A DNA stretch of 64,000 nt from Setophaga petechia (Eukaryota; Chordata; Aves; Passeriformes; Parulidae). Below the pieces are notes generated by a model. That model saw only the letters and a program-made list of their open reading frames with translations, ran no database searches and had not been told where the DNA came from. Position 1 is the first letter of the stretch. Every line of letters starts with the position of its first letter. Shown here piece by piece: positions 11,921 through 25,289 of the stretch. Position numbers and translations under genes: made by a program. The stretch lies in the NCBI GenBank assembly GCA_024362935.1, contig JANCRA010000004.1, positions 19,290,621-19,354,620 on the forward strand. Reading direction: 5' to 3'.

Positions 11921-12288
11921 TCAGCAAGCATTGTCTCAATATTTGATGTTTAAAAATATACTTACAATGGAAAAATATGTTCAGGCAGTAAAGATATTTT
12001 TCTAAGACTGCACTAATGTCTGGAGACTAGAAACTTGATGTCCCATGTCCTACACACCATGCTCTATGTAGGTGCTTTTGTAATCACATCAGGCTACATT
12101 GGTTTATTTAATTATGATAACCAGTTCCTGTTTGCTGAAAAGAGAGTAAACCTGAAGAACTACCTACCAAACCCCAAAGGAGCTGCTTCCCTTAGATGGA
12201 TTTCTTAGCAAAATTAAGATGTTTTTCATAACTGTAAAATTTTGTTCAATCAGGGTCAACAATAATAGGAAATCTTATGTTAATCAGG

Positions 12289-12310
12289 ACATATGTATTT
12301 ATACATATGT
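12289..12310. repeat. Inverted repeat with 10-bp perfect stem
   Basis: ACATATGTAT is followed by TT and then its exact reverse complement ATACATATGT. It sits in an alternating purine-pyrimidine region that continues into ACACACACATATG. It is likely a by-product of AT/GT-rich simple sequence. Confidence 0.7.
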
Positions 12311-14713
12311 ACACACACATATGCACAAATGCCAGGTCTCATGCTGATTCCTCTTCTAAGCTTTTCACTCATCTATGTGCCTTGTAAAAGAAAGATAAGC
12401 AAGGACAGAATAGTGTTCTACCTCTAACTTTAGACCTTCCATTTTGTAAAAAGAATTGTAATGTTTGCTGCAGACAAACTTTTGCTGACAAAGAGTGTAG
12501 AATTTCATCTGTTATTAACCAGAGCATCCTAATGTAGCCAATTTCATGTTACCATCACAATCAGCACACGTCAATCCTCGTGCCTGTATGGTAAAAGTAG
12601 TAGTCTTGTGGGAGTGGTAAGACTGTAGAACTGTAGACTGTAGAAGAAAATTAAATGCATGCATAAAAAGGATGGGTCAACAGTTTACAGCTTCTACATT
12701 AGTGTCCTCCTTATGTTTCCTTTATAAAGTGACAAGTTAAAGGTCAAATATCCAGCAAATACCTGATGTTCCTGACCTTTGAGCCAGAGCAAATGAAATT
12801 TAGCTAATCCTCAATCCTTCCTATTGCAGAGAAAGGTGAAGTCTGGGAGGAGTAAACCAAACACTTACTTTTCTTCTGTAGTTTTAGAAAAACTCTACAG
12901 ATGCTGGAGGATCAGGCATAAATCTAGTGTCAAGCATTCCCCCAAAGTTATTGCATTCAGCAGAGTTGCACAACTTTTACAATGATACAAGTGATGAAGA
13001 TCTTGAACCTGTCCTAATTTAGATACAGATTAGATAATATTTTCAATATCACTAGCATAAACTTGCTATTCTTAAACATCGTCTGGACCAACTCTATCCT
13101 GTTATCCTTACTTTCTGTTGCTGTAGCTCCACTGGCCTTTTAAAGACAGAACTCTTCATTAAACAGTGAAGCACAGAGTTAAAGGAAAAGCATTTCCATC
13201 TCGTTTCTCTGAAGCGGCTGACTTTGAAGTTTTGTAGTGCAAAAGATACAGTTCAGACTGGAGTCAAATACTCGCCACAGGAACTACTGTTCTTACAATA
13301 GCAGAGGGTGTGTTACAATGGAGATTTGCTGAATATACAGACTTTTTGAACACAGTCAATATATGGTGTTCTGTTAACAAGTTGATCTCTTCCTGGAGTC
13401 ATCCTTTAGATCCTTTATTACAGGAACTAGTGCAAAAGAGTTTGACTGAAACAGGGTAATTCCTTTGACAGATGTGATAACAATAACTATATTTTCCTTT
13501 TTGATGCAAGGATTTTGGTTTCACTTCACATATCTGTATTAAGGGAGTTTTTGATGGCCATTTTATCGTACTACTAGATCTTAAGTTGGGATCATTTTGT
13601 AACTAGTAGTATTTCAATCTGACAGAAACAGCAGAGCAGAGCTGAAAAATAGTAAGGCAGGCTTCTGTAGGCATATCACAGAAGTTTCTTAAGTATTTAG
13701 TAACTCATTGAACAGGATGAAAAATCACATAGGAAGATGTCTAATTTTTGTGCTCTAAACTGTTAGTCTGTTAAATTTTCCTAATGAAGGGTGATACAAA
13801 GAAATTCTGGCCATGTTTCCACAGATATTTCCTTAAGAAAATGTCTCTATTCACCGAACTTGTAGGGAATATTTTAATAATAATATTTTAATAAGACAGA
13901 CTTCCCCTCTAGCACAATCTATCGGTAAATGACAGTGTGATGTTAGTGTTGTTTCTCACAACAAAGATAATTTGGAATTTCTGTAGAAAAGCAAATTCAC
14001 ATTCCTAACCTTCCTCTAATCCTTCTGTGCCTTCTCAAAGAGCCCATGTCCACTTTTTAGCCATTTTTTTCTCTCAAGTCCAATCCAAGTAAAAAATAGT
14101 TGGGAAAAAAGGCCCTCTATTTTGTCATACATTTTTAGTAATTCTTAACAGTTAAAGCAGTATATTGATAGTAATATATATCATTTATATCTCATTTCAC
14201 TGTTAGTTGGATAATTTCTATCTGTAAGGGAGAGAGTCTGAAATTGACAAACCAACTTTGTTTTAAAATGCACACAGGCATGCACTCACAAACACTCATT
14301 TCTCCATATAATGTATACATATACAGGGACATATCCTTTTCCCATTCACAATTCTATATTAAAACAGAATATTTGAACAGTCAAGACAGGACAGAATAAT
14401 TCAGAAATTGGTAGGCTAAGACACAAAATGGCTGGCCCAGGCTCAGTCACTTCAAGTTCTTTTGGGCTAGTCTGTATCAGTTCAGTTTTCTTCATTTGAA
14501 AGTAAACACCTTTCTCTAATTTTATTCTGCTAGAAGAGGTGGGTTCTTTTGGAAAACTGGTGACAACAGCCACCAGATGAACAAGCAAACTGTAGCTATA
14601 AAGAGAAATTTGATCAATGACAACCCCTCCTTAGGAAAACACTCAGTTGCCACCCATTAATACAGCATAGGAAAACTGACTGTATGAAAGTAACACCCTT
14701 AAGATGATGCAAG

Positions 14714-14751
14714 AACAACCAAAAATGGAAATAACAACCAAAAATGGAAAT
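14714..14751. repeat. 19-bp tandem duplication
   Basis: The unit AACAACCAAAAATGGAAAT occurs twice back to back (14714-14732 and 14733-14751) with no difference between copies. Confidence 0.9.
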
Positions 14752-15417
14752 AACACATATTTACCCGAGTATCACAGGAGTCAAAGAAACAAAAAAATCA
14801 GAAAAAAAAAGGAAACACTAAAGGAAAAATCCCCAAGTTTATAAGCTGCCACTCACAACAGGGAGGGTTTTTTTTCTGATTCATTCCTGCCTCAGCTGTC
14901 AGAGGCTATTTCTGCTTCTGCAAGGTTTTCTCCTAGCACATGAGGAGTCAGTCACATGTGTCTACCCAGTAATGAATTATATTTTGGATGCAGAAATCTC
15001 CAGTATGATTGAGAAAAATACACTCATAGGGTATTATAGTGAATTATTCAAAGTTTTGTAACATTTTAGAAAACTACCAATCTAAATCTTAAACATTTAT
15101 ACCCTGCAACTTCTCATTATCTGTTTGTGAAGGACCTTCTGTATGTCTCACAACAGTGGCTCTGAAAGCATGGGACCCAGTCCTATACCCTTTCAGTTCT
15201 TCAAGGTCCTATTGAGTGAAACGTGAAACAGGAATCTTTCTCTATGATGATGGTGCTGAGGATTATGATGACAATTTAGTATATATTTTCCTTCTTTGTA
15301 TGTCTCCAAAGAAAGCAGAAATTATGTTTCCCCTCTGCCGCACAGCTCAATTTCTTGAAAAAAAATTGTTGTGGAAAATTTAATTCATCATGACTTTTTC
15401 CTGGGAAGCAGGTTTCA

Positions 15418-15443
15418 TTAGACAAGTGTGTTAGACAAGTGTG
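15418..15443. repeat. 13-bp tandem duplication
   Basis: TTAGACAAGTGTG is present at 15418-15430 and again at 15431-15443, identical. Confidence 0.9.
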
Positions 15444-15993
15444 GGTCATTAAATTTCACCACACTTTTCATAAGGGTTTTCATATGCATCCATTTTGGTT
15501 TGTGCTGATAGAAAAAATGAAGCTGAAGAGTCAAAATTTGTCGAGCAGTTTGACATAACCAAAGTACTGCATTATTTTTAAATGCATATTTGTTTTTAAT
15601 ATACAGTTCCCTGTATATAACCTCAGTGTGTACACATGGTTATGGATATGTACTGTTTTGCTAAAATACAGTCTTTCATGATAACAAAGAACACCACCTG
15701 GCTTAACAGACAGGCACTTGCTGGTAACATTTTGATATAGATAGACATATCCTTCCTCCTTTGGTAATATAAAAGAATGAAACACAAATTAGGAATGGTC
15801 TTTAGCTGACGGCAATTGCCCAAAATACTACTATTATCCTATCCTAGCCCATCATTTTGAAATTGATAGATTAGGAAAAAAATCACAGGACAATATTAGT
15901 CTAAATACTGATGTCCTGACGCACAATTGCTCTGTAAATGAGATTAAGGCATTCTGTGCTCTGGCTTGTAGACACTTAATTTCTGATTAGATG

Positions 15994-16040
15994 ACTGGAA
16001 GAAACTGTTATGTTCAGAACAGTTAACTGGAAGAAACTGT
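15994..16040. repeat. 15-bp direct repeat, 32-bp spacing
   Basis: ACTGGAAGAAACTGT occurs at 15994-16008 and 16026-16040, identical. The intervening sequence is not duplicated. This may be an old partial duplication or chance. Confidence 0.7.
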
Positions 16041-19000
16041 CAGAGTGTTGATGTTTTCCAGAGATTGTGGCTCCACAATGCCCGTTAATTCTATTTGGTT
16101 TTGTGAGAAAACAAATGGGTTGTGTATACTTCTCTGGGGAATTATGAGGTTTCCTTGCTATTCTGCAACTTTTCTTTAAAAAGTCACTGATATATAAATT
16201 ATACTGGCAGATAAAAGGCATAAACTGGGCCTGATTTCATATGGTGACAAAGGTATCCAGTAGCCCTGAAAGTGAAGCTTGCTGACTTCTCCAGTTTGGA
16301 AGTCAGAAGACAACTAGAGCAAAGAAAGAGGTCTCTGTTTAAAAGAAAACACACATGCAAATTCTTACTTCTCCATCTTCCTATAACATACCCAAAACAG
16401 CTTTACAAATCTTGCCTCCATTTCTGAGAAAAGCTTTTGAAATATCTATCTTCACATTAAAGGCATCTTATTGCCTGAACACAGATTTATAAAACATTGA
16501 AATGGTATTCATCAAATAAGCTGCCAAAAAAAAAAAAAAAAGAAGAGAATAAGTTATCAAAACCCCAAGTATAATCCAATTCTGAGCTGCAATTAAGGGC
16601 CTGAAGTTATAACTCAGAAGTTTTGAGTAATAAAGATTCAACTTTCTCTCTGGGATGTAGATATCTTTGATACCCAAAAAATAGATGTTAATTACAAGCC
16701 AGTATACCTTTTCTGCCCTGCCTTCTTCAGCAATTTAAAAATAATCTGGCTTTGAGTTTGTCACTTCCTACTGTCAGGGATATATACCAAATGGGATATG
16801 GACTTTTGTCCTAGAACATAAGATGCGTGCCAGGTATTGACATGGAATTGCTTCTGTGAGAACACTTACACTTGGGGATATTGCAGTAATTATCCATTCT
16901 CAGCTGCCCCACAAGGGAGCAGCTAAACCAGAAGGTGAGAAGGAGAAGCCATGTTCTCCATCTCCCTTTCACTAGAAGGAGGCAAACAGAGAAATACTGC
17001 TCTCTTGGAGCACTCTTGGCTATCAGCCACACCCTTGCCAAAGTGAGCTACAGCCATAAGGACTCCACTCACTGCATCACACATTTTTTCTACTATTCCA
17101 GTACACCTTAAAAAAGAAAAAGCCAACCCTTACCAACTTACTTGCTTCCTATAGTGATTTCAATAGTTGCAGCTGCTGTGAAGTGTGTGCTATTACAATT
17201 ATCTTGAGCTCAAGAAAGCTAAGAAAATAGAAAAGGATTTTGTTCTCCACTGGAGACTGTGTGATAGTTGGGATGTTTCTCATTAAAGAAAAGGTACATG
17301 TTTTAAAACATGTCAGCAGCAGGAAAGATCTGCACCTTTAAAAAGTTATATTTAGAAAGTGATGGATTTGCTTGTAAAGGAATCACTTAGGGAGAGGCTC
17401 AGTGTAGCTTTGAGCTAAACCAGAGGATGAATTAGTTTTGTAGCAACAAGACCTACAAGAGGGTTTAGTATGAAATATTAAACATTTCTCCATTAAAAGC
17501 CTGAATGGAAATCTGTGTATGATGGATTGATTGAAGTAAATAATCATTCATGTGGCCATGCACAAGATTTTAACTTTTATTTCAGTCTGGAAAGACACCT
17601 TGCTGCTTATGTTAGTTCCTGGAGTCTGACAGAGCACGGATGAGCACACAGGTGGGCATCACCCTATGCTCAAAGTAACACACCTAGCCTTGGAGGCCTA
17701 GAGGAGAGGAACCCCTTTCTCACTATGGATGGCAATCTTTTGGTGAATTCTTCACCTTTTTAAGCGCTGGAAAGACCAGAGCATACCAACACGTTTTTTA
17801 CTTTCCAGAAAGAAAAAAGGTGAATTAGTCAAGAAAACTTTATGGGATGTTTCCAATGTAGCAGTTTGTGAAACCATGGCATCATTTGTCATAGCACTCT
17901 AAAGGTTTTTAACAACAGCTTTCAAAAACCAGCTCAGATTTCTTTAAAAGGAGGCTGATGTGACAACATTGTCAGCAGCTACTAGCTCCTGTAGAGAACT
18001 TTGAAGGCCAAAGGAAATGGAGTCTTTTTAAGCAAAAAAGCCTTGAGAGACCAAATCTTAGAGTATTTTAATGGAAACTGGGTGTCTAGGTCACACAATT
18101 TGCATCAGAAAAGCCCTACTTCTGGCCACTAGGTGCCTGCAAACTATTCCGAGTCCCTTCCTCCCTAAATCCTATTAACTCTACTGTTTTCAGAATCTCT
18201 TCCAGATAAATCAGTTTTGAGCTGATCAGCATTCCTCTATTAATAATTTCCAGACCCATGCTGTAAGATTACAAAAAATCTGAGCAACTCAAGCCAGAAA
18301 ACTTGTAATGAGTTTTGTTTTGTAAGAGATGGCAAAATGGCAGAAACATTAAACTGAGTAGCAGGAAAATTTGTCTGAGCAGCAAGAAGAGTCTCCTACC
18401 TTTAAATTGTTTTTACTCAGTGAAAATTGAGATGTCTCCACTGATTCACTTGGATCTAGGCTCACCAAAACCAGCCCTCTTGTTTTAGAGGGATTGAACC
18501 AAAGGAATGCTGGTTCTGGCTGCTTTTTGCCAGTTTATTCTAGCACAAGCAGCTGACTTCAGTTGACGCAGCTCAAGTTGCCAGTGTTGTGAAATCCTTT
18601 GTTATATATCTCACTTTCTCAGTTACATCCACCAGATAAAAATGTTTATGGTAGTTACCAATAATTTAGACAGCTGGTCTTTTCCTTTTGTTTCTCCAAA
18701 GGGCCACATACACTATAGATGAGTTTCATCTCTTGTGGTGGGCCAGCAGTAATGGAAACAAGCTTGAATCACTGTGTGGGTAACACATGGCTAACTAATA
18801 GGCTAAAATAAGCACAGTTGTGTTGTCTGGCTTATATGAGATGGATGAAATATTTTCTTAGGTTGGCATTTATTTCACATTTTTTTCCAAAGAACATATT
18901 TATTAAGGTGAAGACTGAGATAATCCTTAAGGTATTTCAGGCTTCAGTTTACCAAAATGCTCATCCATCATAACAGCCTACCACTGTTTTCAAATGAGGT

Positions 19001-19310
19001 GTCTAGACTTCTTCTCGTGCTCATCCTCCGAGATCACATCTGGTACCAGCCACCATTGGAGAGTGGAGAGTGACTGAGCTGTCAGAAGGTACGCAGCTAG
19101 AATGTGACCCTTGCAGGGAAAAATGGAAAAAGGAAGGAGATCATTGCCATATCCCTTTCTCAACAACAAAATTGTGTATTGACTCATCCCATTTGAAACA
19201 GAGTTCTCTCTAATTCAGTTACTTCTTTCACATTTCTTTGCTTGGTGCAATGTCGTGAGCCAGGTGACAGAAGTTTCCCCAAACTATATGGGACTGTACT
19301 TGGTGTGAAC

Positions 19311-21165
19311 CATAGAATCCTAAGCTCCTAGAACATCAGCTAGAAGGAACCTCAAGGCTCATCTCGTCCAACTTTCTTGGCAAAAGCCCAGTCCAAACAA
19401 GATGGGCCAGCACAATGTCCAGCTAAACCTTAAAGGTTTCCAATGCTGGGGCTAGGAAGATTATGCCAGTGGCTGACTGTTCCCATTACGAAAACTTTTC
19501 CTCTTGTGTTTAATTGGGATATCCCAAGGAGAGATTTGAACCCATTGCCCCTCATCTTTTCTGTGCAACTCCTTGTGAAAAGCAAGTATTCATTTTCTTT
19601 ATAGCCAGCCTTCAAATAGTGAAGCATGGTGATAAGGGCTCCTCTAAGTCTTTCCTCACATGGTAGGCTTTCCTGTCCTCTGATCACCTTTGTGGCCTTT
19701 CTCTGGACCCCATCTAGCCTGTCCATATCTTTTCTGTATAGCAGAGATCAAAAGTGAGCACAATATTGCAGGTGTAGCCTGACAAGTGTTGACAACAGTG
19801 AGTTCTTCATCTCTGCTGGTGATGCTCTTGTTAATACAGCCCAGGATTTCACTGTCTTTCTTTGCTGCAGCAGCACACTGCTCATTCATACTGAGCTCAG
19901 TGTCCACCAGGACCCCCAGGTCACTTTCCATGGAGCTGCTCCCCAGCCAGATAGATCCTGGCCTGTGCTGCACTCGTGTATTATGTTTTCCCAGATGCAT
20001 AACTCCACACTTGACCTAGCTGACTTTCATATGGTTCCCTCTCCTGGCCTATTCAGGTCTTCCTGCAGAGTGGCTGTCCCTTTCACAGCATCTACCCCCC
20101 ACTTAGTTTAATAACCTCAGCAAACGTCACCAGGGTAGATTTGAACACATCTTTTACATAATTTATGAAGATATGAAACACTGTTGGGCCCAAATCAATC
20201 CCTGGGGAACCCCAGCTGTGCCAGGTTGCTGGTTGGAAAATGAACCCCTTGCCATCCCACCCTGGGCAACTCCTTTCAGCCAGTTCCTCACCTCATGAAC
20301 CACTTGTCCAGACCACAGTAGATCCATTTCTGTAGCCAGAAGCTGTGGGAAACTATATCAAAAGCCTTGGAAAAATAGGAGTAGAGACTGTCCATCAACT
20401 GAGCAGGTTACTTAGTCATAGAAGATACTCAGTCTTATGATCTGCCCTTGGTACATGCATGCTGGCTTCCCCCAAATCATGTGATTCATTTGACTTGTGA
20501 TGGCTCCCAGGAGGATTCATTATGTAACTTTTCCAGGAAAAGTAATACTGATGAACCTATAATTTCCTGGGTCCTCCTTTAAGCCCTTCTTACAGATGAG
20601 GGTGGCATTAAATCTTCCAGTCTTATGTCTTCCAGTCTTCCAGCCTCCACAACTTCTCAAATATTATGGAAAGCAGCCTCATAATGACACTAGCCAGCTC
20701 TCCAACACTCTTGCATGGATATGGTTAAGACTTATTAATTTATAGGGGCCAAGTCTCTGTAAAAGTTCACATCCCAACACTCCTTAACTAAACTTAGCAA
20801 CCTGGGCTTTTGTTCCCAAGGTCTGGGGCCCAAGTGTGCTGGTGATGACATTGTTAAAGGAACTTTTGAGAACCTCTGCCTTTTCAGTGTTGTTGGTGAT
20901 TAATTCCCCCTCTTATGTTTAAGAGAGGCCCAATATTTTCTGTTTCTGCTTGCTGTTTACATACCTTGTGTACCCAAAGAACCCTTTCTTATAATTTTTG
21001 ACATATCTGGCCAATTTTTAAGTGGAGATTTTGCCTTTCTAACTGCATTTCTGCATGTTTTGGCAATGCCTCTGTAGTTCTCTTGGTACTTGTCCTCTTT
21101 TCCATCACTGGTAGGTTTCATCTTTGGTTTTGAACAGATTGAAAATATCACAGTTTAGTAAAGGG
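19311..21165 (-). mobile_element. Long CR1 LINE, dead ORF2 remnant
   Basis: A minus-strand CR1 about 1.85 kb long, with its 3' end at 19311 (CATAGAATCC on the plus strand). Reading the minus strand from 21165 downward, ORF2 landmarks appear in the right order. They are ENYRGIAKTCRNAVRKAK (about 21090), EDPGNYR (20556-20576), FSKAFDIVSH (about 20343-20375), FAEVIKLSGG (about 20105-20130), ESDLGVLVDTELSM (about 19920), AAAAKKDSEILGCI (about 19850) and MDRLDGVQRKATKVIRGQE (about 19700). The last group is the conserved C-terminal part of CR1 polymerase. FAEV stands where the reverse transcriptase needs FADD, and stops and frameshifts split the frame, so the copy is inactive. The 5' part with ORF1 and the endonuclease is absent, as expected for a 5'-truncated insertion. 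High divergence implies great age. Confidence 0.93.
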
Positions 21166-23294
21166 TGTCTCCTGCTCCAGCTACTTCCCTCAGCTTTAAA
21201 GGAGAAACTATGTAATGCCAAGTAGATTGTATAGCAGGCAATAGCAGAACTATTGCCATTTGAACAGATCTGAGGGCTTATCTAACCTTGAGGCATGGAT
21301 TTTATTAGCATGGATTTCATTAGTGAATCTTCATCATTTAATTAAAAGTGTCAGGAAACTGTAGTAAATGCAGTAAAATAATTTTTCACTACTTCAACAC
21401 AGTCCCTGGTTCATGGCTAGCATTGCTTTCTCAGGTGATTACCAGGAAGGCTTCAGGAGCTGCCACAAGCTGACTCTCTTCTTGGAAGCTGGGAGAATTC
21501 AGTCACTATGGATGTGATTTGCCCTGAGAGACAAATTTAGCATGGTATAATTGTTCATACATTATTGTCGACATGCCTAGTAGGAATAAATTTCACTATA
21601 TGCTCCATCTATTTCTGGGTTTGTTGTTGCCTTTGGTGTTACTAGTATTGTACATCTTCAGAGTGATGCTCGAGACACATTTACTAGCTTTCTCCTTGAA
21701 CCCACAGGTTTGTCTGTTTGCTTTTGTTCAGCCTCTGCTGACTTGAGCACCAAGCAGACACTAAGGGGGAAATTGCTCAAAATCTTTGCAGTTTGCTCAA
21801 AGCACCCTGACTTGGAAGCACCTCCACTTGGCTCTGAACTTCCATTTCCTTGAGAAGCTGATGGTCCACCCAGCCTTCCCACTCCCACCCCGCTCCTGGT
21901 GTTTTCAATCCAATGGAGCTAATGGAAGGGCTGCAAATCTCCAGCACTTGTCCTCCATCCACTCACATTCTACTTCTGCTTTGCTACTGAAACAAAAAGG
22001 GAAAGTGTCAAGGAAGAGAAAGCAAATTCTCAAGGAAGACATCAGTGTTGGTAACAAAATAAAACAGTTCAGTAGTCTTTAATCACCAGTTCTGTCTAAA
22101 GTATGTGTCAGGTGAAGCCTAACATAAAACCAGCTACACTAATATTTTGACAAAGGAAAAGAAATGACTGCTGGGTGAAGGTTCTGTGGTCTAAATTTCT
22201 AAAGACATGTGAGCAATCTGTATCTTCAAAATTGTGTTTTACATCATACATAATTTTGTTTACATTTATGTAAACAAAAATATATCTGTAAGGCAATTTG
22301 CTCTTTATTCCTGCTGTTACATACATAGCAAGCAATGTCAAAGATCTTCACGGGCGGGGAGGGGTGAAGATTATTGTCCATTTATTTTGAGTTTCCTCTA
22401 AATTTTGGAATCTTAGTCTAAAGCATCTAAAGAATTAGGGTTAGGGATGCTGTGCATATTGATGTAATGCAAAATATTAGTATCGTAAAATCTATGCTTG
22501 TCAAAATAACATAAAAAGGAACATAGTTTCAATAGTAGGTGTCTGCTTTTTAGTAGGGGTGTTAAAGAATTCTTTCACAACTATAATTAATATGTAAATG
22601 CTTTATTTGTACAAACTAGATCTGCCCAGTTACCAGACTCAGACCATGCTTTTTGAATGCTTTGCTCTCATGACAACATTTATGCAGAAAACAATTATAG
22701 TATCACGCTACACATCTACCCTCCAATCAAATTGTGTCTGTCACGACAGACAAAGACAAATGGAAACCCATATTCAACACCCCTAGTAGAAGGCAAGGGT
22801 TTAAGTGACTTTTTCTTTGACATTAATAGGATAGCTTGTGTGCTTTGTAACAAACAGCAACTTTGAGAGTGATACCGTGGATGGAAGGTTGGTGTAGATG
22901 GATGTCAACACGATCAGAGATCCCTGCTTGCAGATAAACAGCTCTAAAGATAGAATTAGATCAAGAAAAAACCCTGATTTTGTCCATAATTTTCTAAATA
23001 AAAAACATTAACAAATCAAAATCAAAACTCATAAAGTTTAAAGCTAGAAAGTTCTGATCTTCATAAGGCCCAGTGTTGACCCATGAGATTCCATGGCAAA
23101 ATTTTCATCCACCTCCACAGGGCAATATCAATGTTTAAATGCTAACTGACCTTTACCTCCTTATATTTCAATAAATTATTCTGCACCTTGGAGAATGTAA
23201 AAACCACTTAGCTGACTTTTCCAGACCAGAAGAATTTTTCTCAAAAATGTGAATATGTATGCAACATTACAGGACAGTAACACACTGCAATACA
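21166..23294. other. Unique non-coding stretch
   Basis: No gene recognised. It lies between two CR1 remnants. Open frames at 21658-22082 on both strands are below 100 codons and unfamiliar. Two telomere-like TTAGGG units at about 22437-22449 are too few to mean anything. Confidence 0.55.
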
Positions 23295-23366
23295 GGGGGC
23301 ATTGGAACATGCTGCCCAGAGAATCTGTGTATGTCCCATCCCCAGAAGTATTCAAGGCCACACGTG
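23295..23366 (+). mobile_element. CR1 ORF2 C-terminal fragment
   Basis: From the TGG codon at 23303 the plus strand reads WNMLPRESV...PSPEVFKA, a clear match to the last residues of CR1 ORF2 (consensus of the type W..LP.E.V..PS.E.FK). The piece is only about 70 bp, lacks the 3' UTR and tail, and is in the opposite orientation to the CR1 starting 200 bp downstream. Confidence 0.8.
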
Positions 23367-23567
23367 TTAAATTAGGGAAGACAGTTAAGTTTTAACAGCA
23401 CTCCACTAAAATGCCAGAGCAATTTCACATTCTCCATTATTCTTAAAGCTCTCCCAGGGAAAGTTGTGAAAATCTGGGGACTTCCTATTGGTGTTCCTTT
23501 TCTCTTTTTAGAAAAAGACATTTACATGTTTCCCCCTGTACATTTTGAATGCTATAGTTTCCTCTTA

Positions 23568-24027
23568 CAGAATCATAGAATGGTTTGGGTTGGAAGGTGC
23601 CTTAAAGTTCTAACCATCTCTGCCATGGGCAGGGACACCTTTCAGTAGACTAGGTTTCTCAACCTGACATCCAACCTGGCCTTGAACACTGCTGGAAGTG
23701 CAGTAGTCACAGCTTCTAAGGTAAAGGTTCAAGTGCCTCCTTACTCACTACCCTCACAGTAAAGAATTTACTCCTCATATCTTATTAAAACCTACCCTCT
23801 TTGAGTTTAAAGTCATTCTCCCTTATCCTATCTCTGTATGCCCTTGTCAGGTCCAGCTTTCTTGTGGAGCCTCTTCAGGTACTGGAAGGCTGCTCTAAGG
23901 TCTCTCTGGGACCCTCTTTTCTCCAGGCTAAACATCCCCAACTGTCTGAGCCTCTCTTCATGGAAGAGGTGCTTCAACCTTCTGACCATCTTCATGACCC
24001 TCCACTGGCCTCACTCCACAGGTTCAC
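23568..24027 (-). mobile_element. CR1 LINE 3' fragment
   Basis: On the plus strand it begins AGAATCATAGAATGGTTTGG and continues through GCCATGGGCAGGGACACCTT, CCAACCTGGCCTTGAACACT, CCCTCACAGTAAAGAATTTA and TACTGGAAGGCTGCTCTAAG, then TCTCCAGGCTAAACATCCCC. This is the reverse complement of a CR1 3' UTR and ORF2 end in the standard order. It stops matching near 24027, after CACTCCACAGGTTCA. It is a 5'-truncated insertion with no coding capacity. Confidence 0.95.
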
Positions 24028-25289
24028 TGTAGTCAGGTTAGATTTCTCCCCAAAACAATTCAGAAATCCCCTTTTGACAGCATGACTTTGTACCAACAAG
24101 CCTAGTTTCCCTCCCTCCCCCACCCAATTCCAAGGATGTTAATGCTAAATGTAAAATAAGAAACAGCAGGTCCATGTTGGGTGCACCAGCTGAGTCACCA
24201 GAATAGAAGCCTTTTAGCTGCTTGGGTGGTGAATGGCTTGGTGTATCCCACTTGGTCTGTGGCTCAGTTTTGCTATTTTTTCCTGAAATCTTAACTCTTT
24301 TAGGAAAAATAATTTTCATATAGTTCCTCCAAAGTGAGGGCTCAGAAGGGGCATAAAATTAAATATTAGGTGGGGAAAATGTCAAAAGTATGAGGCCAGT
24401 TATAGGCACCTCTGGGGCTTGAACCCTCAGATCAGCAGTCAAAACATACTAGAGGAATTTGTCAGCCTCTAGACAGCCTCTGTACTTGAAAGGTGGGGGC
24501 AGGCTGTCTGAGGAAATCCTTCTTCAAGTATCAATAAATATAAGGCTATAAACCATCCTGGCATCAATCTGAAGCAAGTCAAATACCAGGACCCTCTGGA
24601 TAAGAATACTGTTTTTAAAAAAGCTTAGTAGAAGAAAATTTAAAATAAAGAATGTTAATAAGAGAACTACAGAAGAGAGAAATATCTGCTGTAATGCTGA
24701 CCAGTCTGTGTGTTTTGTGAGTCAATGTTATGTACTTGATCACAAAATCTACTCTTTCCTGCAATATTATGTACTTGATATTACATTTTATTTCAAAGGC
24801 TTTAGGTTTTCAACTGTAATTTCTAAGAAAGTACTCAGTCATGTATGAAAGACACCCTTCTTTTTAAAAACTAACGATAAATCTTTTTTATCAATATAAT
24901 TCTTATTGAGATTGATGATAATTTTACCAGAAGCATAAAACAGACATGTTCATTCCACAGTTTGAAACTTCCTTTCGCTCTTCTGGATCATAAATCTCAT
25001 TTGTTCCCTCCTTGTGTGCTGAAGTCACTGAAAATGATGCAAAGTACTTTTTACATTACCAGTCCAAAACTTGTTGCGCACTGAAAGACAAGAATATAAG
25101 AAAGACATGTTTAAACTTAAGTGAAATTAAGTAGCAGTTATGATTATAATTTGAGTCCTGTTGCTCATTTTTCATTAAATACAATAAAATCATTTGAATT
25201 TACCATCAGATTAGTAATTTGCTCTATCTGGATGTGAAAGAAATCCACAGACAGTTGTCAGTTTAGGTGCCACTTTTCACATAGTATTT
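24028..25289. other. Unique spacer between CR1 copies
   Basis: AT-rich, no gene recognised. The phrase TTATGTACTTGAT occurs twice about 38 bp apart (near 24728 and 24766), probably a chance or very old short repeat. Confidence 0.55.

Larger units (their letters stand above)
11921..19310. other. Long unique AT-rich stretch with minor repeats
   Basis: No coding exon, interspersed repeat or CpG cluster is recognised over more than 7 kb. Minor structures are a 10-bp-stem hairpin at 12289-12310, a 19-bp tandem duplication at 14714-14751, a 13-bp tandem duplication at 15418-15443, a 15-bp direct repeat at 15994-16008 and 16026-16040, and an A16 run at 16526-16541. The longest open frames are below 95 codons and unfamiliar. 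Confidence 0.6.

Noticed and set aside
20957..21151. Short minus-strand frame as an independent gene
   Set aside because: It contains the CR1 ORF2 phrase ENYRGIAKTCRNAVRKAK and belongs to the long CR1 remnant.
22437..22449. Interstitial telomere repeat
   Set aside because: Only two TTAGGG units, expected by chance.
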